Part shown: piece by piece, positions 53,085 to 60,480 of the stretch
Layout of the letters: each line of letters starts with the position of its first letter
How positions within the stretch are numbered: the first letter of the stretch is position 1
Assembly (NCBI RefSeq): GCF_008087625.1
Contig: NZ_CP042997.1
Span: forward strand, 2,728,001-2,792,000
Direction of reading: 5' to 3'
DNA length: 64,000 bases
DNA from: Aquisphaera giovannonii
GTDB taxonomy: Bacteria; Planctomycetota; Planctomycetia; Isosphaerales; Isosphaeraceae
Notes under the pieces: model-generated
Told to the model about the DNA's origin: nothing
What the model saw: the letters and a program-made list of their open reading frames with translations, nothing else
The model's database searches: none
Program-made: the position numbers and the translations under genes

Positions 53085-53479
53085 GGGTCGGGGCCCTCAG
53101 GGGAATCTTCGGGAGGATGGACCGGGATCTCTCGAGAGACCCGCAGACCGCGGTGGAGAGCCGATCCGGCTCTCCCGTGATGGACCGCGCTGGAGCCAGG
53201 GCCGCCGTGCGCGTCGATGGGAGTTAGAGTCTGTCCCATGAGCGACGCTTCCTGGAAGCCTCGTGAAGAAGGCCGGCCGATCCCGGTTCTCCCCCTTACG
53301 AAGGGGGAGTCAGAGGGGGTGTATCGGTCGAGCCCGAGGCGATCGAACTGACCCCCCTGTATCCCCCCTTCGTAAGGGGAAGCGGATTCGGCCCTCCGCG
53401 ATGACCGGGGCACTCCGATGGAGTCAGGGGCCCCCGGCGCGGGCTTATGACACAGTCAATTAACTTGATCATCCGTCGC
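53085..53479. other. Intergenic region with the second 99-bp repeat
   Basis: This is 395 bases between the TlpA-like start and the glycosyltransferase stop, both on the minus strand. The repeat copy B at 53283-53381 fills its centre. The rest shows no gene. Confidence 0.6.
53283..53381 (-). repeat. REPIN-like repeat, copy B
   Basis: This is the same 99-bp element as at 20691-20789 but in reverse orientation. The ends are CCCCCTTACGAAGGGGGAG and CCCCCCTTCGTAAGGGGAA, each a palindrome. The flanking CCGGTTCT of this copy matches the AGAACCGG at the right end of copy A. The middle is more diverged than the ends, as expected when the palindromes are the selected part. Confidence 0.8.
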
Positions 53480-54925
53480 TCAGCGTGCGGCGGCCCGGAA
53501 CGTGCCGGCCGTGGCCATGACGCCACTGACGCGGTGAGGAGACGATTTCACGACGGATCTCGTGGGCAATAACCCGCGGATGACGTCCAGCCACTGGTCG
53601 CAGCAGAGGTCTCGCTCGTAGCTCGCGAGGAAGGAGATGCGGCCCTTGCGGCCCATCCGTGCCGCGAGTTCGGGGTCGGCGGCGACGGCCGTCAGGGCGT
53701 TGACCACGCCGTCGGCGTCGCCCTGCGGGACCGTGAAGCCGCACCCCGATCGTCGGATGGTGTCGGCCGTCTCGCAGTGGGCGGGGCCGACGAAGAGGGC
53801 GGGCCGGCCGGCCGCCATGACGCCGTAGAGCTTGCCGGGGACGACGATGCCCGTCATCTCGGGCCGCATCGAGATCAGGTGGATGTCCGCCATCGAGAGC
53901 GAATGGCCGAGCTGATCGCGGGGGACGTAGTCGAGGAAGTGCACATTGGCCAGGCCCTCCCGTCCGACGGCCGCCTTCAGGTCCCGGGACCGCGGGCCGC
54001 CGCCGACGAACAGGAAGACGAGATCATCCCGGTCGCGGAGCCGGCGTGCGGCCTCGAGGAACTCGTCGTACGAGTGGGCGAGGCCGAGGTTGCCGGAGTA
54101 CATGGCCACGACCTTCCCCTCGAGCCCGAGCGACCTCCGCAGCGGGTTGCCCTCGCGCTCCACCGGGAAGACCTCGTCCCGGCGGCTCCAGACGGGGATC
54201 GTCGCCACGCGATCGGTCCGGACGCCCTTCATGATCACCCGGTCCGCCATGTAGGGGCCGAGGACGACGACCCGATCCGCCTGCCGGTAGACGAGGTCGC
54301 TCAGCCAGGACAGCCCGCGGACGGCCGGGTTGCGCGAGGACATCCGCTTCAGCGCCAGGCTCGCGTCGGGGTGGAGGTCCATGCTCCAGAACGCGTGCCG
54401 CGTGCCCTTGAAGCGTCGCAGGAGCGTGCCGATCAGGCCGATGATCGGCGGCGTGGTGAGCGTGACCACGGCGTCGAACCGGGGCATGAGCACGGCCCGG
54501 ATCGCCGCCCGCGCGTAGAACGTCAGGTAGTCCGTCATCCGCGCCAGGGTGTTCCTCCGCCCCATCGAGGTGGCGGGGACGCGATGGATGTGGACGCCTT
54601 CGTGGACCTCATACGCCGGCGCCTTCGGCTCGCCCGGCCGGTAGGTCCCTTGCGCACACAGGACGTGGCACTCGAACCCCTTGGCGGCGAGGGACTCGGC
54701 GAGGTCGGCCAGGTGCTGCGCCGTCGAGGCGTGGTCGGGCCAGTAGTATTGATTGACGAAGAGCAGCCGGCGGCCGGCGCCGGGCGGGCCGGGCTCGTTG
54801 TCCTCCGCCCTGCGGCCATCGCCCTGGGCCCCCGGCCCGGTGCGCGGGGCGTCGGTCGTCGCGGCTTCGAGGTGCGGGCGGGCCGGGCTGGGCCCGCTCC
54901 GGAACCAGGGGCGCCGGGTCACCAT
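53480..54925 (-). CDS. GT4-type glycosyltransferase (WbuB-like)
   Basis: A 481-residue GT-B glycosyltransferase of family 4, probably adding a sugar in exopolysaccharide or O-antigen synthesis. After a variable N-terminus of about 55 residues, the donor-binding core starts with RLLFVNQYYWPDHASTAQHL and includes HVLCAQGTYRPGEP, FWSMDLHPDASLAL, VVAMYSGNLGLAHSYDEFLE and FLFVGGGPRSRDLK. The E-x7-E region is around SMRPEMTGIVVPGKLYGVMA. The ATG at 54925 overlaps the stop of the upstream epimerase by seven bases, so they are translationally coupled. Sugar and acceptor unknown. Confidence 0.9.
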   Translation of the reverse strand: MVTRRPWFRSGPSPARPHLEAATTDAPRTGPGAQGDGRRAEDNEPGPPGAGRRLLFVNQYYWPDHASTAQHLADLAESLAAKGFECHVLCAQGTYRPGEPKAPAYEVHEGVHIHRVPATSMGRRNTLARMTDYLTFYARAAIRAVLMPRFDAVVTLTTPPIIGLIGTLLRRFKGTRHAFWSMDLHPDASLALKRMSSRNPAVRGLSWLSDLVYRQADRVVVLGPYMADRVIMKGVRTDRVATIPVWSRRDEVFPVEREGNPLRRSLGLEGKVVAMYSGNLGLAHSYDEFLEAARRLRDRDDLVFLFVGGGPRSRDLKAAVGREGLANVHFLDYVPRDQLGHSLSMADIHLISMRPEMTGIVVPGKLYGVMAAGRPALFVGPAHCETADTIRRSGCGFTVPQGDADGVVNALTAVAADPELAARMGRKGRISFLASYERDLCCDQWLDVIRGLLPTRSVVKSSPHRVSGVMATAGTFRAAAR

Positions 54926-55881
54926 TTGGCATCCGCCTGGGCCTTGTTGGCCCGGTACCAGGAGATCGTTTTGGCGAGGCCCGCGCGGAGGTCGGTGGGG
55001 GGCGACCAGCCGTCCAGCTCGCGCCTCATCCGGGTGACGTCGAGCACCTTCTTGACCGCCCCGTCGGGCTTGTCGGCGTTCCAGGCGATCTTGCCCGCGT
55101 AGCCGGTCACGTCGTTGATCGTCTCCACCAGCTCGCGGATCGAGGTGCCGATCCCCGTGCCGATGTTCAGGGGCAGGTTCACGTCGTTGTACTTCTCGGC
55201 CGCGAGGACGATGGCGTCGGCGCAGTCCTCCACGTAGATGAACTCGCGGATCGGCTTGCCCGTGCCCCAAACCTCGATGCTCGGCGCCTTGGCGAGGTCG
55301 GCCTCGACCCACTTCCGCACGAGCGCGGCGACGACGTGGGAGCGATCGGGGTTGTAGGAGTCGCCGGGGCCGTACAGGTTCGTGAGGATCAGGTGGATCG
55401 AGTCCAGGCCGTACTGCCGCTTGTAGGCGACGCCCTGGACGGCGAGCATCTTCTTGGTCAGCCCGTAGTTGACGACGCTCGCGTGGCAGGCCCCGCCCCA
55501 GAGGTCCTCCTCCTTCAGGTCGCCCTCGAGGTAGCCGGGGTAGCTGCACGCCGTGCCGATGTTCACGACCTTGCCGACGTTCGCCAGCCGGGCCGCCTCC
55601 ATCAGGTTGGCGCCCATCACCAGGTTCGAGTAGTAGAGCTTCGCCGGCTCGGCCTGGTTGATGCCGATGCCGCCGTAGTAGGCCGCCGCGTGGACGAGGA
55701 CGTCGCAGGGGTGCTCGAGCAGGCACCTCATGCAGGAGTCCAGGGCGACGAGGTTGTAGTCCTTCTGCCGGGGGACGAACACCGTCGCCCCATAGCCCTC
55801 GAGCCGCTTGACGATGTGCTGGCCGAGGAACCCGGACCCGCCGGTGACCGTGACGCGCTTGCCGGACCAGAAACCTTTCAT
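54919..55881 (-). CDS. NAD-dependent epimerase, GDP-L-fucose synthase-like
   Basis: A 320-residue short-chain epimerase/reductase. The NAD-binding motif is VTVTGGSGFLGQHIV; the catalytic tyrosine and lysine are in NYGLTKKM (Y-x3-K). NLYGPGDSYNPDRSHVVAAL and FIYVEDCADAIVLAAE are typical of GDP-L-fucose synthase (Fcl/WcaG), which makes GDP-fucose from GDP-4-keto-6-deoxymannose. No gmd gene for the preceding step is in the window. It lies between the second epimerase and the glycosyltransferase, so a deoxysugar for a surface polymer is likely. Confidence 0.87.
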   Translation of the reverse strand: MKGFWSGKRVTVTGGSGFLGQHIVKRLEGYGATVFVPRQKDYNLVALDSCMRCLLEHPCDVLVHAAAYYGGIGINQAEPAKLYYSNLVMGANLMEAARLANVGKVVNIGTACSYPGYLEGDLKEEDLWGGACHASVVNYGLTKKMLAVQGVAYKRQYGLDSIHLILTNLYGPGDSYNPDRSHVVAALVRKWVEADLAKAPSIEVWGTGKPIREFIYVEDCADAIVLAAEKYNDVNLPLNIGTGIGTSIRELVETINDVTGYAGKIAWNADKPDGAVKKVLDVTRMRRELDGWSPPTDLRAGLAKTISWYRANKAQADAKW

Positions 55882-55953
55882 GATGTCCCTCAGAGTGGTT
55901 CCGCTGGGAGTGACGCCGTCGACGAGGGACGCGAGGCGGCCCTCGGCGACGAT

Positions 55954-55977
55954 CCGGGGCGCGACGCCGCGCCCCGG
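55954..55977 (-). other. GC-rich hairpin between the epimerase genes
   Basis: A perfect 10-bp inverted repeat (CCGGGGCGCG at 55954-55963 with 55968-55977) closes a 4-base loop in the 123-base gap between the two epimerase genes. There is no T-tract. It may set the relative expression of the operon genes by mRNA processing. Confidence 0.4.
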
Positions 55978-56004
55978 GCCGTGTCCGCCTGGCCGCTCGG
56001 TCGA

Positions 56005-56934
56005 TCAGACGTTGGCGAACGGGTTCTGGAACTCGATGAGCTGCGCCGCACGGACGAGCTCGGCGATGCCGCGGTCGAGGTCCACGGTCGTCTCGAAGCC
56101 CTTCTTGCGGATCTTCTCGTACGAGACCTCGTAATTGCGCTGGTCGGCGTCGCTGCCGACCTCGGCGAAATGGAGGTAGAAGTTGACGTGCTCCAGGATC
56201 TTCCGGGCCACGTCCTCCTTGGTGAAGTTCATGGACTCGTGGCCGACGTTGTAGACGTCGTCCTTGACCTCGTCCCAGCGCTCGAGGGCGAAGATGAACG
56301 AGCGGGCCATGTCGCGGACGTGGACGAACGTCCGCTTGAATCCGCCCTCGTAGACGATGAGGTTGCGGTTCTTGACGGCCTGGTAGGTGAAGTCATTCGG
56401 CATCAGGTCCAGCCGCATGCGGTTGCTGGCACCGAAGGCGGTGGCGAACCGGTAGGCGACGCCGTTGCCGGCGTCCAGGACCATCTGCTCGGCCTGGCCC
56501 TTGGTCTCGCCGTAGAGCGTGATGGGCGCCCGGGGCGTCTCCTCGTTGCAGACGTAATCCGGGATCGAGCCGTAGATGCTGCCGGTGGAGGCGAAGACGA
56601 ACCGGGTGTCCTTCGCGCGTGCGCCCAGCAAGTTGCGGGTGCCCTCGACGTTGACGGCCTGGGCGAGCTGCGGCTCCTTCTTGCAGGCGGGGTAGCCGAC
56701 GATGGCGGCGAGGTGGATGATCGCGTCCATCCCCTCCACGGCGGACTTGGCGGTCGCGGCGTCGCAGACGTCGCCCTTGCGGAACTCGAAGAAGCGGTTC
56801 TGGCAGCAGGGCAGGAGGCCGTGGCCGCCGAACTTGAGGTTATCGAGCACGCGGACGCGATGCCCCTGCTCCAGGAGCATCGGGACGAGCGTGGAGCCGA
56901 CGTAACCGGCTCCCCCGGTGACGAGGATCTTCAT
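56005..56934 (-). CDS. NAD-dependent sugar epimerase/dehydratase
   Basis: A 309-residue extended short-chain dehydrogenase. The NAD motif is MKILVTGGAGYVGSTLV, followed by MDAIIHLAAIVGYPAC, FVFASTGSIYGS with the catalytic serine/threonine region, and LYGETKGQAEQM with the Y-x3-K pair. The segment KRTFVHVRDMARSFIFALE is typical of nucleotide-sugar epimerases. The start at 56934 was chosen for the family N-terminus; an ATG at 56946 adds four residues. It is the first gene of the polysaccharide operon, about 290 bases downstream of a TTGACA promoter. The product sugar is unknown. Confidence 0.88.
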   Translation of the reverse strand: MKILVTGGAGYVGSTLVPMLLEQGHRVRVLDNLKFGGHGLLPCCQNRFFEFRKGDVCDAATAKSAVEGMDAIIHLAAIVGYPACKKEPQLAQAVNVEGTRNLLGARAKDTRFVFASTGSIYGSIPDYVCNEETPRAPITLYGETKGQAEQMVLDAGNGVAYRFATAFGASNRMRLDLMPNDFTYQAVKNRNLIVYEGGFKRTFVHVRDMARSFIFALERWDEVKDDVYNVGHESMNFTKEDVARKILEHVNFYLHFAEVGSDADQRNYEVSYEKIRKKGFETTVDLDRGIAELVRAAQLIEFQNPFANV

Positions 56935-57783
56935 GGCGGGTTCCATCCTTGGTGGCTCGACTCGAGACGCGCCTGGTCACGTCGCGGATCGTCGATGACT
57001 GGGGATCGACCTCGGCGTGGGCGGCAAGAAATGACGGGCGGAGTAAAACGCCCAGGCCCCGTCCTTGCGGCCACGACCATCCTTCGGTTGCGTTGCGTCG
57101 AGTGGCAGACCTTCCTTGAAGGAAGCCGGGATGCGCGACTCATGCGGTGCGTGAGCGTATACCGGGAGGTTCGCTGGCGTTCGTCTGAGTCGTCTCGATT
57201 CCCGACCTGCCCCGGCCTGTCGGCGAGGAGTATGGTCGAGTCCACCGAACCTGTCAACCGGAGTTGCCCTATAATGGCTCCGGACTCGGCATGGGCAGGA
57301 GATTCCCGGGGTGTGGACGCGCAAAGGACGCGGGAGCGAATCGGTTGGCGGGCCGGGTTCGATGCCTCTTCGCGGTCGGATCGGTCCCCGCATCGTCCCG
57401 CGAGGACCATCTTGAAACGCGATGCGATGTCTCGCCTGCGAGTCCGCTTCACCATCGGTCGCCATCGGCATCGCGGGGTCGGAATCGGACAGCTCCGTTC
57501 GTCCCGGTCGTCGATCGACCTTCAGCGACACCCGCGTCGACGGCCCGTGCTTTCCGCTTCGCGGATGTCCGGTAGCAGCAGGCCGGCCCCCGAGGAGGCT
57601 GCGACCTTCGCGTCCCCGGCGCGGGGATTGCCAGGCTATCCTCGGGTTGACCGTTCCGGGCACGCCCCGTATGCTGCGCGATGGTCTGGCCTCGCGTGCC
57701 CCGCGGGTCCTCTTCCCTCGGCGCGGCCGCTCCTCTCGATCGCCAGCGGGGCGTTTCCCATCGGTCTGTCCAGTCCAGGATAG
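56935..57783. other. Long intergenic region, 849 bp
   Basis: This is the largest gene-free stretch of the window, between the divergent epimerase and membrane-anchored protein genes. Frames on both strands are open by base composition only and have no domain-like sequence. It holds the operon promoter at 57229-57257, and a TATAAT at 57270-57275 on the plus strand without a -35 partner. Its remaining content is unexplained. Confidence 0.45.
57229..57257 (-). promoter_or_regulatory. Sigma-70-like promoter of the polysaccharide operon
   Basis: On the minus strand TTGACA (57257-57252) is followed after exactly 17 bases by CATACT (57234-57229), four of six matches to TATAAT. Transcription would start near 57222, giving a leader of about 290 bases before the epimerase gene. 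Confidence 0.55.
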
Positions 57784-58608
57784 ATGGGCCATTCGATGCT
57801 CAAGAAGCTGACCAAGCGCGTCAAGGCGGCGCTCGCGGCCGTCGGATTCCTCGCGGCGGTACCCTCCGCGGCCTGGCTGTCCTTGACCTACGAGCCGTCG
57901 TACTACCGCGCCATGGTGAACCTGACCCGCGAGCAACGCGAGGGGAAGGCGCGGCATTTCGTCGCCCAGAGCCTCCAGCTCCGCAACGACATCGTCAACG
58001 AGCCCACGTGGGAGGCGGTCTTCTCCGACCAGGAGGTGAACGCGTGGCTGGCCGAGGACCTGGTCACGTACTTCGCCGACCAGCTACCCCCGGAGGTCCA
58101 CGACCCTCGGGTGCTCTTCGAGACGGACCGCGTGATCCTGGCTTTCCAGCTCAATCGCAACGGCGTCCAGTCGATCATCACCGTGATCGCCCGGCCCCGC
58201 GTGCCGGAGGGGAACACGGTCGAGCTCACCCTGGAGAAGATCCGCGCGGGCATCCTCCCCGTGCCCGCGGACAACATCCTCGACCGGATCACGGAGTACG
58301 CGAGGATGCGCGGGGTGGACGTCCGCTGGCAGCGCCGGGACGGCTATCCGGTGGTCGTCATGAAGTACACGCCCAACCTCGCCCGCGAGGACGTGCAGCT
58401 CGAGGAGCTGGAGATCCGCGGCGGCCAGATCCGGCTCGCCGGGCGGTCGGACCGGACCAAGGGGGCCTTCTACCTCCCCACGCTCCCCTCCCGGAGGGTC
58501 CTTCAGTCCACATTCCCCAGCCTGAATACCCAGGTGTACCCGTCCGAGGGCGACGACGAGATGACGCCCGAGCCCGCGTCGTACAGGTCCACGGTCCCCA
58601 CGAGCTGA
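57784..58608 (+). CDS. Membrane-anchored protein, unknown function
   Basis: A 274-residue protein with a basic N-terminus and one hydrophobic segment (VKAALAAVGFLAAVPSAAWLSL, about residues 13-34), then a soluble part of about 240 residues that would lie outside the membrane. Segments such as TWEAVFSDQEVNAWLAEDLV and VILAFQLNRNGVQSIITVIA suggest a mixed alpha/beta domain, but no family was recognised. The start is at 57784 with AGGA close by; an ATG at 57796 is an alternative. Its last 106 bases overlap the LigD-like gene on the other strand. Confidence 0.72.
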   Translation: MGHSMLKKLTKRVKAALAAVGFLAAVPSAAWLSLTYEPSYYRAMVNLTREQREGKARHFVAQSLQLRNDIVNEPTWEAVFSDQEVNAWLAEDLVTYFADQLPPEVHDPRVLFETDRVILAFQLNRNGVQSIITVIARPRVPEGNTVELTLEKIRAGILPVPADNILDRITEYARMRGVDVRWQRRDGYPVVVMKYTPNLAREDVQLEELEIRGGQIRLAGRSDRTKGAFYLPTLPSRRVLQSTFPSLNTQVYPSEGDDEMTPEPASYRSTVPTS

Positions 58609-58907
58609 TCGCCGGCAAGCTCCACCTTCAGGCATCCCGCCCCTGCGACAGCGGTCCGATGCGTGCCCTCCGCCACCCGGCGGACGCGCCCCCGATCGCC
58701 CGAGATCGGCCCCTCGTAGCTCAGGTACGCCAGTCGATGGTCCGGGAGCCGCCGCGCAACGACCTCTCGGCCGCGCTCGGGCAAGGCCCGCAAGGCCCAG
58801 GTCCACAGCGCGCCACCGGCCTCGAGCATGAAGTCCCAGTGCACGCCGTTGTGCTCGTGCTCGAGCAGGACGAATCGGCCGGACACGCCCCCCGGGGAGT
58901 CATTCAT
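58503..58907 (-). CDS. LigD 3'-phosphoesterase-like domain protein
   Basis: A 134-residue stand-alone protein similar to the N-terminal phosphoesterase domain of the repair ligase LigD, which trims 3' ends at DNA breaks. FVLLEHEHNGVHWDFMLEAG matches the H-x-x-H-W/Y-D-x-x-L-E pattern that binds the metal. The arginine that follows the aspartate by two in LigD is replaced by methionine, so the activity is doubtful. WTWALRALPERG and LSYEGPISGDRGRV are also as in the family. Planctomycetes carry several such small proteins without a ligase domain. It overlaps the preceding gene tail to tail by 106 bases and is divergent from glnA. Confidence 0.8.
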   Translation of the reverse strand: MNDSPGGVSGRFVLLEHEHNGVHWDFMLEAGGALWTWALRALPERGREVVARRLPDHRLAYLSYEGPISGDRGRVRRVAEGTHRTAVAGAGCLKVELAGDQLVGTVDLYDAGSGVISSSPSDGYTWVFRLGNVD

Positions 58908-59011
58908 CGCCGTGTCCCTCGACCCAATCTCCGATAGATCGTAAACTTGCGGGATGGGACCCGGCGCGGGGTGGGGCAGACGTCGAGACGCGGGCAGAGG
59001 AGCAAGCGGGC

Positions 59012-60424
59012 GTGACTCCGAAAGAAGTTCTGGCGCATATCCGGCAGCGTGAGGTGACCACGGTCGATTTCCGGTTCATGGACTTCCCGGGGGTCTGGCA
59101 GCACTTCTCGATACCCGCCGACGCCCTCACCGAGGAGACCTTCGAGGAAGGCATCGCGTTCGACGGCTCGAGCGTCGTGGGCTGGAGGGCGATCAACGAG
59201 GCCGACCTGCTCGTCGTCCCGCAACCGGAGACGGCCCTCGTGGATCCGTTCACCGCTCAGCCGACGCTGACGATGATCTGCAACATCCACGACCCGATCA
59301 CGCACCAGGATTATACCCGCGACCCCCGGAACATCGCCCGCAAGGCGGTCAGCTATATGCGGAGCCTCGGGGTCGCCGACCGGTTCATGCTGGCCCCGGA
59401 GCTCGAGTTCTTCATCTTCGACGACGTCCGGTACGCCCAGAACCAGCACGAGGCCTTCTACCACGTCGATTCCGTCGAGGGGGCCTGGAACCGCGGCCGG
59501 GCCGAGCAGCCCAACCTGGGATACAAGCCGGTCTCCGGGCTCGGCTATTTCCCCTGCCCGCCCACCGACAGCCTGGTCAACCTGCGGACCGAGATGTCCC
59601 AGCGCCTGGCCGAATGCGGGATCAAGACCGCGGCCCATTTCCACGAGGTGGCCACGGGCGGCCAGTGCGAGATCGACCTCGATTCGCAGGACCTCGTCGA
59701 GAGCGCCGACCAGGTCATGATGGCCCGCTACATCATCCGCAACGTGGCCCGCAACAGCGGCAAGACGGCCACGTTCATGCCGAAGCCCCTCTACGGGGAC
59801 AACGGATCGGGCATGCACACGCACCTGACGCTCTGGAAGAATGACGAGCCCCTCCTCGCCGGCACCGGCTACGGCACGCTGAGCGACCTGGGGCTCTACG
59901 CCATCGGCGGCCTGCTCAAGCATGCCCCGGCGCTCTGCGCCTTCGCCAATCCGACGACGAACAGCTACAAGCGCCTGATCGAGGGCTTCGAGGCGCCGAC
60001 CAAGCTCTCGTACAGCCGGCGGAATCGAGCCGCGATCGTCCGCATCCCGGTCAGCGGGGCCAGCCCGCGGAGCCGCCGGATCGAATACCGCTGCCCGGAC
60101 AGCGCGGCGAACCCCTACCTGCTGTTCTCGGCCATGCTCATGGCCGTGGTCGACGGCATCCAGAATAAGATCCGCCCCGGCGATCCCCTGGATAAGGACA
60201 TCTACGACCTGAAGCCCGAGGAACTGGCGAGGGTGCCGACGACGCCCCGGACTCTCACCGCCTCGCTGGAAGCCCTCCGCGCCGACCACGACTTCCTGCT
60301 CCGCGGCGACGTCTTCACGCCGGACATCATCGATACCTGGATCTGGTACAAGATCTCCAACGAGATCGAGGCCCTACGCGTGCGTCCCCACCCGTACGAA
60401 TTCGCCCTCTATTACGACATCTGA
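59012..60424 (+). CDS. glnA: Glutamine synthetase, type I
   Basis: A 470-residue type I glutamine synthetase that makes glutamine from glutamate, ammonia and ATP as a dodecamer in the cytoplasm. It has the N-terminal beta-grasp (VTTVDFRFMDFPGVWQHFSI; AFDGSSVVGW), the active-site segments APELEFFIFDDV, FHEVATGGQCEIDL and FMPKPLYGDNGSGMHTH, and NRAAIVRIPV. Length is normal for GSI. Tyr398 in DIYDLKPEEL lies where GSI-beta enzymes are adenylylated, so control by GlnE is possible. The start is a GTG at 59012 with GAGGAG upstream. Confidence 0.97.
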   Translation: MTPKEVLAHIRQREVTTVDFRFMDFPGVWQHFSIPADALTEETFEEGIAFDGSSVVGWRAINEADLLVVPQPETALVDPFTAQPTLTMICNIHDPITHQDYTRDPRNIARKAVSYMRSLGVADRFMLAPELEFFIFDDVRYAQNQHEAFYHVDSVEGAWNRGRAEQPNLGYKPVSGLGYFPCPPTDSLVNLRTEMSQRLAECGIKTAAHFHEVATGGQCEIDLDSQDLVESADQVMMARYIIRNVARNSGKTATFMPKPLYGDNGSGMHTHLTLWKNDEPLLAGTGYGTLSDLGLYAIGGLLKHAPALCAFANPTTNSYKRLIEGFEAPTKLSYSRRNRAAIVRIPVSGASPRSRRIEYRCPDSAANPYLLFSAMLMAVVDGIQNKIRPGDPLDKDIYDLKPEELARVPTTPRTLTASLEALRADHDFLLRGDVFTPDIIDTWIWYKISNEIEALRVRPHPYEFALYYDI

Positions 60425-60480
60425 TCACGCCTCCCATCCCGATCGCGTCGCGCCGACGGCTCCGCCCCCGAGGGTCCAAC

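Noticed and set aside
54926-55726. Upstream extension of the glycosyltransferase frame into the epimerase gene
   Set aside because: It runs in another frame through the fucose-synthase-like gene and is rich in Arg and Gly without a domain. The overlap start at 54925 fits.
57270-57275. TATAAT on the plus strand in the long gap
   Set aside because: No -35 element at the proper distance, and the next plus-strand gene starts 500 bases later.
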